In this document: in pieces, positions 16,078 through 24,406 of the stretch
How the letters are laid out: each line of letters starts with the position of its first letter
Numbering within the stretch: position 1 is the first letter of the stretch
Assembly (NCBI RefSeq): GCF_039538005.1
Contig: NZ_BAABBO010000016.1
Coordinates: 1 to 64,000 of the forward strand
DNA: 64,000 bases
Origin: Allohahella marinimesophila
Lineage (GTDB): Bacteria; Pseudomonadota; Gammaproteobacteria; Pseudomonadales; Oleiphilaceae
Direction of reading: 5' to 3'
Notes under the pieces: generated by a model
What the model was told of the DNA's origin: nothing
Database searches by the model: none
What the model saw: the letters and a program-made list of their open reading frames with translations, nothing else
Translations under genes and position numbers: made by a program

Positions 16078-17409
16078 ATGGTTGAGACCGCTTTTTTCTG
16101 GGGTATCGTCAGCGCACTGTCACTACCGCTCGGCGCGATACTGGGCCTTGTCTGGCGTCCGGGCTCCAGAATCACTTCGGCCTTCATGGCTTTTGGTGCT
16201 GGTGCGCTGCTGTTTGCTCTCACCATCGAGCTGATGGCTCATGTACCGCACTATGTGGACACTCACGGCAACGGCGCTCTGGTCGTGGCCGTGATCGGTG
16301 CAGTGGCGGGAGGCGTGCTGTTCTCCGTACTCAATAAATTTCTCAACGACCGTGGCGCCTTTCTGCGCAGCCTTTCCAATGTTCGGGATCATGTGGCCCG
16401 GACCAAAAAAGCTCGTGCCCGAAGGCTGCTGCGTAGGCTGGCTAAAATAAGTGTGCTGAAAGATTTGCCGTCCGACGACCTCGCAGAGCTCGTGAAATAT
16501 GTTCGAAAGGAAAGATTCGCCCCTGGCGAACTGATTTTCAGACGAGGAGATGATTCACGTGAGATCCACTTCGTTCGTGAAGGTGGCGTTCGATTATACG
16601 AAGAGGTCCCGGACAGGTACGCCAGGGATGACTCTCCGCCGGCCACCAATGCTATCGCGGAATTTCAGGCTGGCGACACCTTCGGTGAGCGGGCCGTAAT
16701 CAGTGGCGTCAGTCGGCAGACCACAGCGCGCGCCGCTACCAGGACCACTTTGTATACCCTCGACAAGGATGACCTCGATGTTCTACTGGAACAGAGGCCG
16801 CAACTGAAACCCGTCATTGAAGCCCTGGCCAGCCATCAGGACCACGCCGGCGCTGATGAGCTGGATGCGCAGGCCGAGGGGGACGATGAACTTGATACAG
16901 TGAACCTGCCAATCAGCGAGCGAGACATCCAGGAAGAGAGTCGTGGTGCAGCGGGCTCAGCTGGCGCAGCCATGGCCATCTGGCTCGGTATAGCCATCGA
17001 CGGCGTGCCGGAGTCGTTGGTGATCGGCACGCTGGCGATTGACACTGGTGGCATGAGCCTGGCCTTCATTGTCGGTGTCTTTTTGGCGAACTTTCCTGAG
17101 GCCATGTCCAGCGCCGTCATCATGCGACGTCATGCCTTCTCGATCCCACGCATCATGTGGATGTGGTCGTCGCTGTGCCTGCTCACTGGCCTGGGTGCGA
17201 TGTTTGGTGCCTGGGTATTCCCGCCAGATCCTGCCGGGACGGCTTTCTTCATCAAACTGGCAGTAGAGGGTGTAGCTGCTGGAGCCATGCTGACCATGAT
17301 AGCCGAGACTATGCTGCCGGAAGCTTTCGAGCATGGTGGGTCGGTCACTGGCCTGGCCACACTCATTGGTTTTCTTGCCGCCTTATCGGTAGCAGCCCTC
17401 GGCGCCTAG
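16078..17409 (+). CDS. ZIP-like membrane protein with inserted cyclic-nucleotide-binding domain
   Basis: 443 residues. Three transmembrane segments (about 4-24, 32-54, 62-86) are followed by a basic linker, a cNMP-binding domain (about 125-265) and five more segments (about 295-440). The cNMP domain shows FAPGELIFRRGD and a phosphate-binding cassette GDTFGERAVISGVSRQTTARA with the Glu and Arg expected for nucleotide contact. The membrane part follows the eight-helix ZIP plan, but the metal-binding motif of segment 4, normally HNxPEG, reads DGVPES, and the segment 5 equivalent reads ANFPEA, so the usual His ligands are missing. Transport substrate unknown; nucleotide gating is an inference. 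Confidence 0.75.
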   Translation: MVETAFFWGIVSALSLPLGAILGLVWRPGSRITSAFMAFGAGALLFALTIELMAHVPHYVDTHGNGALVVAVIGAVAGGVLFSVLNKFLNDRGAFLRSLSNVRDHVARTKKARARRLLRRLAKISVLKDLPSDDLAELVKYVRKERFAPGELIFRRGDDSREIHFVREGGVRLYEEVPDRYARDDSPPATNAIAEFQAGDTFGERAVISGVSRQTTARAATRTTLYTLDKDDLDVLLEQRPQLKPVIEALASHQDHAGADELDAQAEGDDELDTVNLPISERDIQEESRGAAGSAGAAMAIWLGIAIDGVPESLVIGTLAIDTGGMSLAFIVGVFLANFPEAMSSAVIMRRHAFSIPRIMWMWSSLCLLTGLGAMFGAWVFPPDPAGTAFFIKLAVEGVAAGAMLTMIAETMLPEAFEHGGSVTGLATLIGFLAALSVAALGA

Positions 17410-17511
17410 AGCCTCCTTTTAGCGTTTGGTGCGTTGCTTGCTTGATATTTCCTTGAGCAACATGGTTGTTCGGTTGAAGAAAAACTATCCAAAAATAAAG
17501 GAGATATCATC

Positions 17512-17931
17512 ATGCAAGTTCATGAGATCATGACAAAAAATCCCAAGGTCCTGCCTGCCAGCTCAACTATCCGTGAGGCGGCAAGTCGTATGAAAGAATT
17601 GCATATTGGCGCCGTTCCCGTGTCCCGGGATGACAAGGTGGTGGGCCTGCTCACGGACCGGGACATCGCCATCAAGGCTGTTGCCGAAGGCAAGGGGCCC
17701 GAGGATAGTGTAGATAGCCTGGTAGATGGGAAGGTCCTGTATTGCTATGAGAAGGACGATGTAGAAAATGTTCTGCGCAACATGCAGTCACAAAATGTGC
17801 AGCGGCTGCTCGTCATGGATAGCGATCAGAACAAGGATCTCACCGGCATCATTACCTTGAGCGATATTGCGGACAAATGTGCGGACTCGCTGCCTCAGGA
17901 TATTGCCAGAGCATGCAAGACCTATCATTAA
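17512..17931 (+). CDS. CBS-pair domain protein
   Basis: 139-residue cytoplasmic protein made of two CBS motifs (about residues 1-60 and 75-130) and nothing else. The second ends in GIITLSDIADK and the first in VVGLLTDRDIAIKA, both typical strand-turn-helix ends. Stand-alone CBS pairs bind adenine nucleotides or adenosyl ligands and regulate partners. A strong AAAGGAG precedes the ATG. It lies 102 bp after the cNMP/ZIP gene on the same strand, which may be its partner. Confidence 0.88.
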   Translation: MQVHEIMTKNPKVLPASSTIREAASRMKELHIGAVPVSRDDKVVGLLTDRDIAIKAVAEGKGPEDSVDSLVDGKVLYCYEKDDVENVLRNMQSQNVQRLLVMDSDQNKDLTGIITLSDIADKCADSLPQDIARACKTYH

Positions 17932-18038
17932 ATGCCAGTGGTACGGGCTGCGCCATAGCGGTGCCGCCCGATCCTTGTAAAGCTCGTTGACACTTTGAAA
18001 TTACTGCAAAAACACTACAATAACTGCCCATCTCGACA

Positions 18039-19034
18039 TCATTGATCACGCCTTATAGGTAGCGGTGAGTCGGCGAACGCCGTTGCCTCCAGTAGAGCTC
18101 CAGCCAGTGCAGCAGCCAGCGGCCCGGAATACATCAATACCGACCACGCTGTTGCTTCCGCAGCGCCGATGCCAAAAGGTGCCAGCAACAGAATCATGCT
18201 TGCCTCCCGTACGCCGACGTTAGCGAATGATATTGGCAGCAATGCCAGTAGAAATACCATGCCGTAAATCCACATGACGCTGATGAGATCTATTGACAGG
18301 CCCAGGGCGAGGCCGAAGAACAGCATGCCTGCCGCCCCTATGACGTGTGCGGCGCAGCCAGCGAAGATCAGTACGAAAGTCTGCCGCCATCCCAGATCGT
18401 TCAGGATCTGCATTTGCGAAAGCAGAGCGCCTGCAGCTCTGGAGAAGCGGCCATGACCATTCGCGTATCGATGTTGCAATCTGGGCGCCAAGCCGAAAGC
18501 GTTGATGCCGGTCTTGAGCAAAAAAGGCAGTAGCAGCAGGGTTAGCAACGACAGGAGCGCTATCAAGGAGTTCAGGGCGGGCGAGGTGGCGTCCTGGGAG
18601 CGGACAAAATCGGCAAGCCAGGCGGTACAGGTGAGGAAACCGATGGTCAGCGCAGCGATGGCCTTGTTGACCACCACGTTGGTCAGTGCAGCTGCACCGC
18701 CCGCACCGTACTGCCGATATTTAACAAAAGTCACCGCCCCACCGGCAATACCGCCCGGTAGAAAAAGGCCGTAAAAGGCAGTCGCCAGCACGATCCTCAG
18801 CATGACCCAGAAACTCAGGCTAAGTCGCTGGAAATGAGCCAGCAGCTGCATTCTGGCAGCGGTGATCACCCTGATGAGCACCTGCAGAAAAAGCGCGGCC
18901 CAGAGCCAGGAGAGCTCGGTACTGGCGAGATGGGTGCTGATTTCGCGAAGCGGGGCTAGCTCCAGAACGAGTATGACCGCCGCTACTGTGAGCGCGATTC
19001 TCAACGCGCATTTTGCGTACCTGCCAACCTGCAC
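18039..19034 (-). CDS. Lysylphosphatidylglycerol synthetase-like / UPF0104 flippase-domain membrane protein
   Basis: 331 residues with about eight hydrophobic segments, covering only the membrane (flippase-like) domain seen in MprF; no aminoacyl-transferase domain follows. Typical family stretches are FLPGGIAGGAVTFVKYR and LLPISFANVGVREASMI. Such proteins are thought to move lipids or lipid-linked sugars across the inner membrane, but the substrate here cannot be told. The gene follows pip on the minus strand with only 7 bp between, so co-transcription is likely. Confidence 0.8.
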   Translation of the reverse strand: MQVGRYAKCALRIALTVAAVILVLELAPLREISTHLASTELSWLWAALFLQVLIRVITAARMQLLAHFQRLSLSFWVMLRIVLATAFYGLFLPGGIAGGAVTFVKYRQYGAGGAAALTNVVVNKAIAALTIGFLTCTAWLADFVRSQDATSPALNSLIALLSLLTLLLLPFLLKTGINAFGLAPRLQHRYANGHGRFSRAAGALLSQMQILNDLGWRQTFVLIFAGCAAHVIGAAGMLFFGLALGLSIDLISVMWIYGMVFLLALLPISFANVGVREASMILLLAPFGIGAAEATAWSVLMYSGPLAAALAGALLEATAFADSPLPIRRDQ

Positions 19035-19041
19035 CTGTTGC

Positions 19042-19995
19042 CTAGCCTTTGGCGAAACGGTCAGTGGCCCTGATCAGCTGGTCCAGGATGCCTGGTTCCG
19101 AATAGGCGTGGCCAGCACCTTCTATCAGATGGAACGCCGCCTCCGGCCAGGCTTTGTGCATGGCATAAGCGTATCGGGCCGGGCAGGGCATATCGTAACG
19201 CCCATGAACGAGTACAGCCGGGATGTTCCTGAGCGTATCGATATTCCGCATCAGCTGGTTCTCCTCCAGCCAGGCGCCGTGACTGAAGTAGTGATTTTCG
19301 ATACGGGCGAAGGCGAGGGCGAATGTGCCGTCACTGAAGGCCGAGGTCATAGCTTCGTCCGGGAGCAGCGTGATGGTTTCACCCTCCCAGATAGTCCAGG
19401 CTTTCGCGGCCTCCAGCTGCACCTGACGGTCATCACCTGTCAGGCGCTGGCGATACGCCTTCATCATATTGCCACGCTCATTCTCAGGAATGGGCGCCTG
19501 GAAACGAGCCCATTTATCAGGGAACAATTCAGAGGCGCCGAACTGGTAGTACCAGTCGAGTTCGGCCTGTGTAAGGGTGTAGATGCCCCGAAGCACCAGT
19601 TCACTCACTCTGTCAGGATGCCTCTGGGCATAGGCCAGAGCCAGGGTGGACCCCCAGGATCCACCAAACACCAGCCAACGCTCGACGCCTGCGAGTGCTC
19701 TCAGACGCTCGATATCCGCTACCAGGTGCCAGGTCGTATTGGCCTCGAGCTCGGCATGAGGGGTCGAGCGGCCGCAGCCTCGCTGGTCGAACAGCAACAG
19801 ATCGTAGACTGCGGGATCGAAGAGCCTACGGTGCTCTGCATTGCAGCCGCCACCCGGCCCACCGTGCAGAAATACAGCCGGTTTACCGCCTCGCACACCG
19901 CAGCGTTCGTAATACACCTGATGCCCGTCGCCGACATCGAGCATGCCGGTCTCATAGGGTTCGATGGGCGGGTAAGGTGTGCGGAGCTGCGGCAT
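19042..19995 (-). CDS. pip: Proline iminopeptidase
   Basis: 317-residue cytoplasmic alpha/beta-hydrolase (peptidase family S33) removing N-terminal proline. The oxyanion/HGGPGGGC motif is near residue 44, the DQRGCGRS motif near 70 and the nucleophile elbow GGSWGSTLAL near 112; the Asp and His complete the triad near HGRYDMPC and EGAGHAYSEP. The ATG at 19995 has AGGA upstream and gives the family start MPQLRTPYPPIEPY; an upstream ATG at 20028 is possible. Confidence 0.92.
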   Translation of the reverse strand: MPQLRTPYPPIEPYETGMLDVGDGHQVYYERCGVRGGKPAVFLHGGPGGGCNAEHRRLFDPAVYDLLLFDQRGCGRSTPHAELEANTTWHLVADIERLRALAGVERWLVFGGSWGSTLALAYAQRHPDRVSELVLRGIYTLTQAELDWYYQFGASELFPDKWARFQAPIPENERGNMMKAYRQRLTGDDRQVQLEAAKAWTIWEGETITLLPDEAMTSAFSDGTFALAFARIENHYFSHGAWLEENQLMRNIDTLRNIPAVLVHGRYDMPCPARYAYAMHKAWPEAAFHLIEGAGHAYSEPGILDQLIRATDRFAKG

Positions 19996-20052
19996 GGAGG
20001 TCCTGCTATGCATGTGGGTTGAGGGCAATGACCGTCAGGATAATCGACAGGT

Positions 20053-20484
20053 TCACTTATCGATGGCTTCGATAATTTGCTGTGGAATCTGGCAGGACGT
20101 GTTGTTGTTATAGTCATAGTAGACGATCACGCCACTGCCGCTGGCGACGATCTTCTGCTGTTGATGGCTGAAGATCTCATAGCTCATCGTGAAGCGTTTA
20201 TCCCCGCGGTCGGTGATGCAGGTGCCGATCGTGATGGTATCGGGATAGGTCAATGGCGCCATGAACCTGCAGTCGGTTGAACCCAGAATGGGTCCGATCT
20301 GCGACTGCTTCATCAGCTCATTGACGCCAGTGTGATCGAAATAACGAATTCGGATGTTCTCGAAATAGCGGAAATAGATCGTGTTATTGACGTGGCGAAA
20401 GGCATCCATGTCACCCCACTGAATGTCCTGAGTGAGTGTCAGCGCCATGCGCTGCTTGAATGCTTCGAGGGTTTCATTGGCCAT
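20053..20484 (-). CDS. Acyl-CoA thioesterase, 4HBT hotdog fold
   Basis: 143-residue hotdog-fold protein of the 4-hydroxybenzoyl-CoA thioesterase group. The catalytic region WGDMDAFRHVNNTIYFRYFE carries the Asp of the active-site loop and the HVNN motif. Cytoplasmic; probable short- or medium-chain acyl-CoA hydrolase, substrate not known. Its start codon overlaps the recQ stop (TAATG), so translation is coupled to recQ. Confidence 0.88.
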   Translation of the reverse strand: MANETLEAFKQRMALTLTQDIQWGDMDAFRHVNNTIYFRYFENIRIRYFDHTGVNELMKQSQIGPILGSTDCRFMAPLTYPDTITIGTCITDRGDKRFTMSYEIFSHQQQKIVASGSGVIVYYDYNNNTSCQIPQQIIEAIDK

Positions 20485-22316
20485 TAGGCTTCTCCCTGTA
20501 CTGGCTGTGAAGTGAAATTGGCGATCGTGGCGAGAAAATCGCTGCCGTAACGCTGAAGCTTCGCTTCACCGATACCCGAGATCTGGCCAAGCGCTTCCTC
20601 ACTGTCAGGCTTTAGCGTCAGCATCTGCATCAGCGTGGCGTCATGAAACACGACGTAGGGCGGCACGTTCTGCTCGCTGGCCAGTCTTGTGCGGCAGGCT
20701 CTCAGGGCCTCCCAGAGGTCCATCTCTTCGTCGGGTACGTCTACACTGCGTTTACCGCCTGATTTTGTGGGTCGGCTGCCCTTGGCCGGTGCTGGCGGAT
20801 CTTCGCGAATGCTCAGCCTGGTCTCGCCTCGCAACAGCTCGCGGGATTTCTCATGCAGACGCAGCGCGCCAAAGCGTTCAGCATCGGCATAGACGTAGCC
20901 TTGTACGATCAACTGACGCAACAGGGATTGCCACTGAGCAGGGCTGCGATCCTGACCGATGCCAAATACGCTGAGCTGGTGGTGATCACCCTGGAACGCC
21001 TTATCGCTTTCCTTGCCGCGCAATACATCGATGACGTGGCCAGCACCGAAGCGCTGGCCTGTTCGGTAAATAGTAGACAGCAATTTTTGCGCTGCCTCTG
21101 TACCGTCCAGCGTTACCGGCGGCTCCAGACAGACGTCGCAGTTACCGCAGGCCTCAGGCGAGTCCTCATCAAAGTAGCTGAGCAGCGCTCGTCGCCGGCA
21201 GGTGGTCGCCTCGCACCAGCCGAGCAACTGGTTCAGCTTGCCCCGTTCAAAACGTTTGTGCTCAGGCGACAGCGAAGAGTTGTCGACCATCTGCCCCAAT
21301 CGAACCACATCCTGCAAGCCATAAATCATCCAGGCCTCGGCCGGTTCACCGTCACGTCCGGCACGCCCTGTTTCCTGATAATAGGATTCGACGGTCTTTG
21401 GCAGGTCGAGGTGCACAACGAAGCGAACATCGGGTTTGTCGATACCCATGCCGAAAGCAATGGTGGCCACGATGATGACTGCTTCCTCACGCAGGAAGCG
21501 CTGCTGGTGCTTCGTCTTGGTGGCCGCAGGCAGCCCCGCATGATAGGGCAGGGCAGTGAAGCCCTGGCTGCTGAGCCAGGTCGCCGTTTCCTCAGTCTTC
21601 TTCCTCGACATGCAGTAGATGACACCGGCCTCGCCTTCGTGCCGGCTCAGAAACTGTTTCAGTTGCCGCCGGGCATCCTGCTTCGGTGCTACCGTGTAAC
21701 GAATGTTTGGACGGTCGAACCCGCCGATCAGCCGCTCAGGCGTCTGCAGGTGGAGGTTCTCGATGATATCTTCGCGGGTACGCGCATCAGCTGTCGCCGT
21801 GAGCGCAATGACCGGAACCTTGGGAAAGCGCTGCTTGAGTTGTCCCAGGCCAAGATAATCCTGGCGGAAATCGTGACCCCACTGCGAGACACAGTGCGCC
21901 TCGTCAATCGCGAACAGACTGATATCGAGATTGCTGAGCAACTCGAGATTGTACGGGAGTAAGAGTCTTTCCGGGGCCATGTAGAGAAGCTTGATCTCGC
22001 CCTTCCGTAGCCGGGCTTCGATGGCCTGCTGCTGTTGCCGCTCGATGGAAGAGTTGAGTACCTCAGCTTCGATGCCAAGAAGCTTCAGAGCCGAGACCTG
22101 ATCTTCCATCAGGGCGATCAGGGGAGAAACAATGATCGCTGTGCCTGGCATGACCAGGGCGGGGATCTGATAGCAGGCTGACTTGCCGCCACCGGTCGGC
22201 ATGATGACGAGGGCATCCTGCCGCTCGAGCACTGCCTGAATGGCCGCGGCCTGTTCGCCCCGGAAATCGGTATATCCATAGGTATCGCGCAGAACTGCAC
22301 GGGCCTGATCCATCAT
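20484..22316 (-). CDS. recQ: ATP-dependent DNA helicase RecQ
   Basis: 610-residue 3'-5' helicase for recombination and fork repair. Walker A is MPTGGGKSACYQ near residue 39, Walker B/DEAH is FAIDEAHCVSQWGHDFR (with the aromatic-rich loop), motif VI is ETGRAGRDG. The RecQ zinc site follows with C-x17-CGNCDVC spacing, then the winged helix and a C-terminal HRDC domain (about 530-605). Complete and of usual length. Confidence 0.95.
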   Translation of the reverse strand: MMDQARAVLRDTYGYTDFRGEQAAAIQAVLERQDALVIMPTGGGKSACYQIPALVMPGTAIIVSPLIALMEDQVSALKLLGIEAEVLNSSIERQQQQAIEARLRKGEIKLLYMAPERLLLPYNLELLSNLDISLFAIDEAHCVSQWGHDFRQDYLGLGQLKQRFPKVPVIALTATADARTREDIIENLHLQTPERLIGGFDRPNIRYTVAPKQDARRQLKQFLSRHEGEAGVIYCMSRKKTEETATWLSSQGFTALPYHAGLPAATKTKHQQRFLREEAVIIVATIAFGMGIDKPDVRFVVHLDLPKTVESYYQETGRAGRDGEPAEAWMIYGLQDVVRLGQMVDNSSLSPEHKRFERGKLNQLLGWCEATTCRRRALLSYFDEDSPEACGNCDVCLEPPVTLDGTEAAQKLLSTIYRTGQRFGAGHVIDVLRGKESDKAFQGDHHQLSVFGIGQDRSPAQWQSLLRQLIVQGYVYADAERFGALRLHEKSRELLRGETRLSIREDPPAPAKGSRPTKSGGKRSVDVPDEEMDLWEALRACRTRLASEQNVPPYVVFHDATLMQMLTLKPDSEEALGQISGIGEAKLQRYGSDFLATIANFTSQPVQGEA

Positions 22317-22386
22317 GCGCCGTTACTCCTGTGGTGAAAAAACGCGGAGTATATCACCGAAGAGTCTATCCCACCCAACGGCGAGG

Positions 22387-23460
22387 CTAAGCCCGAGACG
22401 CTGCCTTGTCCCATAGATCGGTCAGCAAATGCTTGTGTCGCTGTATGTCGGAGCGTCTGGCCTGCTCAAATCCGGCCTGGCGCATTATTTCCGGCACTGG
22501 ACGTGAAATGATGTCCTTGACCTCTTCAATGCTGTCATACAGGAAACCGGCGTCGCCGACGTAGTCCTTGAGATCCGGACGGATGTTAGGCATGCAGACG
22601 CCGGTACCGGATGCCTGCGCTTCGGCCACCGCCATCGGCCAGCCTACCGTCGCGAGGTCGAAATCTGCTGTGTACACGAGCCACTGGTGCTTCTTGTACT
22701 CTGCAGGCATATCTTCTGGCTGGACGATAGGCATGAAGTTGACTGCGCCGCCCTTCTTTTCGTTATATTCCTGCAAATCGTCGCTGCGGTACCCCATGGC
22801 ATAGAGATCAAAGGTTTTCTCTGGCAGCATACGGGCGAGTTCGATGAAGTCCTCCATGCGCTTCTTCGGGATCGCTGCCCCGGTATTCATGATGCCCTCA
22901 CCATTTGGGCTGGTGTCATGAAATTGGTCGTAATTGATGATGGCCGGGCAGTCGATGATCTTGCTCCGCTCGACGCCAGCACCTTCCATGAACGGACGTG
23001 CCCAGGGGAAACCCAGCACCCCCAGGCACAGCTCGTGATTTGCCCAATGCAGATTGCGACGGATCTTTGCCACTTTCTTGTATTGCGGCGACTTGCGCCA
23101 GACCAGCGCGCGAAGCTTGCCTTTCAATCCTTTGGGGCGCAGAGCCATCGTGTCGAAAGAGTGTGAACGAACTGTGAAAGGAGTCCCCGTTTCTGCTGCC
23201 AGCGCTCCGACGAAGTCGAGCTGATTCAGATAATGGGTATGCAGAACATGTGGTTGGAATTCATGGATGATATCGCGTGCTTCTGCACTACTGCTGATCT
23301 GCTGAAATGGGTAGTGTTTGCGATAGGGTACATTGGAGGGCTTACGCGAAATAATCCGGACTTCATAGTCATCATATATCGCCTCCAGTTCTGACTTGAG
23401 ATAAGTCTGTGAAATCTGGGGAAAGCCTCGAACAATGAACAATACCCTCGTCTTACTCAT
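22387..23460 (-). CDS. Glycosyltransferase, GT4-like (last gene of the polysaccharide operon)
   Basis: 357-residue GT-B-type glycosyltransferase. The N-terminal domain opens VLFIVRGFPQISQTYLKSEL, a variant of the start seen in the GT4 at 24403-25665 (FIVDRFPVLSESFIINE). The C-terminal domain has a donor-site segment WPMAVAEAQASGTGVCMP with a Glu but a less standard EX7E motif. The start at 23460 is supported by AGAGGA upstream. This is the one junction in the operon without a 4-bp overlap: 34 bp separate it from the upstream gene. Donor and acceptor unknown. Confidence 0.82.
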   Translation of the reverse strand: MSKTRVLFIVRGFPQISQTYLKSELEAIYDDYEVRIISRKPSNVPYRKHYPFQQISSSAEARDIIHEFQPHVLHTHYLNQLDFVGALAAETGTPFTVRSHSFDTMALRPKGLKGKLRALVWRKSPQYKKVAKIRRNLHWANHELCLGVLGFPWARPFMEGAGVERSKIIDCPAIINYDQFHDTSPNGEGIMNTGAAIPKKRMEDFIELARMLPEKTFDLYAMGYRSDDLQEYNEKKGGAVNFMPIVQPEDMPAEYKKHQWLVYTADFDLATVGWPMAVAEAQASGTGVCMPNIRPDLKDYVGDAGFLYDSIEEVKDIISRPVPEIMRQAGFEQARRSDIQRHKHLLTDLWDKAASRA

Positions 23461-23494
23461 GTTGATCCTCTTCTGCCTTATCTGATGCAAAGCA

Positions 23495-24406
23495 CTATGG
23501 TATGAAGCGCTTTTTCACGGCGACTATCGTGTGCCAGAGCGAGCGACTTGACTGACGCCAGGCCTGCTCTGGATGAATCTGAAATGCTTTCAGGAAATAT
23601 TTGAGGGCGTGTTGGTGTTGACCAAGTTGCCGCGATTTAACGGCATGGCGATACACGAAATCGGCATACATCCTCGGGCTGCTGCGAAACAGCTTTCCAT
23701 GCTTCTGAATCAGCCGCTCGAAGCTCTCCTGTCGCAGCGCACGGTTGCCAGAAATGCGATCGCCATCGTGGCTGATGAGCTGATAGGTCAGCCTCGGGAT
23801 GCCAAGAATCGAGCAGACGGCGTTGAGTCTGAGGAACATCTCGGTATGCACCCGAGAACGAAAATCCTCGTCGTAGCCACCGATCTCGAGCAGGAGATCG
23901 CGCTCAACGACCAGGGTCTGTTTGGAGATGAAAGACTGGCCCTCAGGAATAGGCTCGAGGAAGAAGCGGCTACCTTTGGGAAGCGTAGGTGGTAGTCGCG
24001 TTTGCTGGCGCTGGCCATGCTTATCGATGACTTCCAGTCCAGAAAGCACCGCGATGGGGTCCGGTAACGATTTATCGTCATGAGCCTGTGCCAGGGCCGC
24101 CATCGAATCCGCCGCCATATTTGGCAACAGTCGATCATCATCATCGAGATAGCAGACGTAGCGTCCGCGCGCAGCCCTGAGACCAGCGTTACGAGCGCTG
24201 GCATTGCCAGCATTCTGTTCGAGCCGAACAACGCGAAGCCGGGGATGCTCTGGCAGACTGATGGGCTGGGGCGAACCATCATCCACCACCAGTACTTCGA
24301 GTGACTGAAAGCTCTGCTCGAGGGCGCTGTTTACGGCCCGGGGCAAAAGCTCAGGCCTGTTGTAGCTCGGAATGATGACAGTCAGCTCAGGTGGCATAGG
24401 GTTCAT
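23495..24406 (-). CDS. Family 2 glycosyltransferase
   Basis: 303-residue GT-A enzyme. The family start ELTVIIPSYNRPELLPRAV is followed by VVDDGSPQP (first Asp motif) and RYVCYLDDDDRLLP (DxD metal site). The C-terminus has a basic helical stretch but no clear transmembrane helix. Start ATG overlaps the stop of the upstream GT4 gene by 4 bp. Adds one sugar to a lipid-linked glycan by inference; sugar unknown. Confidence 0.88.
   Translation of the reverse strand: MNPMPPELTVIIPSYNRPELLPRAVNSALEQSFQSLEVLVVDDGSPQPISLPEHPRLRVVRLEQNAGNASARNAGLRAARGRYVCYLDDDDRLLPNMAADSMAALAQAHDDKSLPDPIAVLSGLEVIDKHGQRQQTRLPPTLPKGSRFFLEPIPEGQSFISKQTLVVERDLLLEIGGYDEDFRSRVHTEMFLRLNAVCSILGIPRLTYQLISHDGDRISGNRALRQESFERLIQKHGKLFRSSPRMYADFVYRHAVKSRQLGQHQHALKYFLKAFQIHPEQAWRQSSRSLWHTIVAVKKRFIP

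Noticed and set aside
17987..18021. Promoter TTGACA ... TACAAT on the plus strand between the CBS gene and the flippase-like gene
   Set aside because: The spacing is 23 bp, too long for a sigma-70 promoter, and no gene follows on that strand.
18862..20022. Long plus-strand open frame opposite the flippase-like and pip genes
   Set aside because: No signal peptide, motif or ribosome-binding site; a mirror frame of high-GC coding DNA.
20853..21962. Long plus-strand open frame opposite recQ
   Set aside because: recQ is complete with all motifs on the other strand; the frame shows no recognisable domain.
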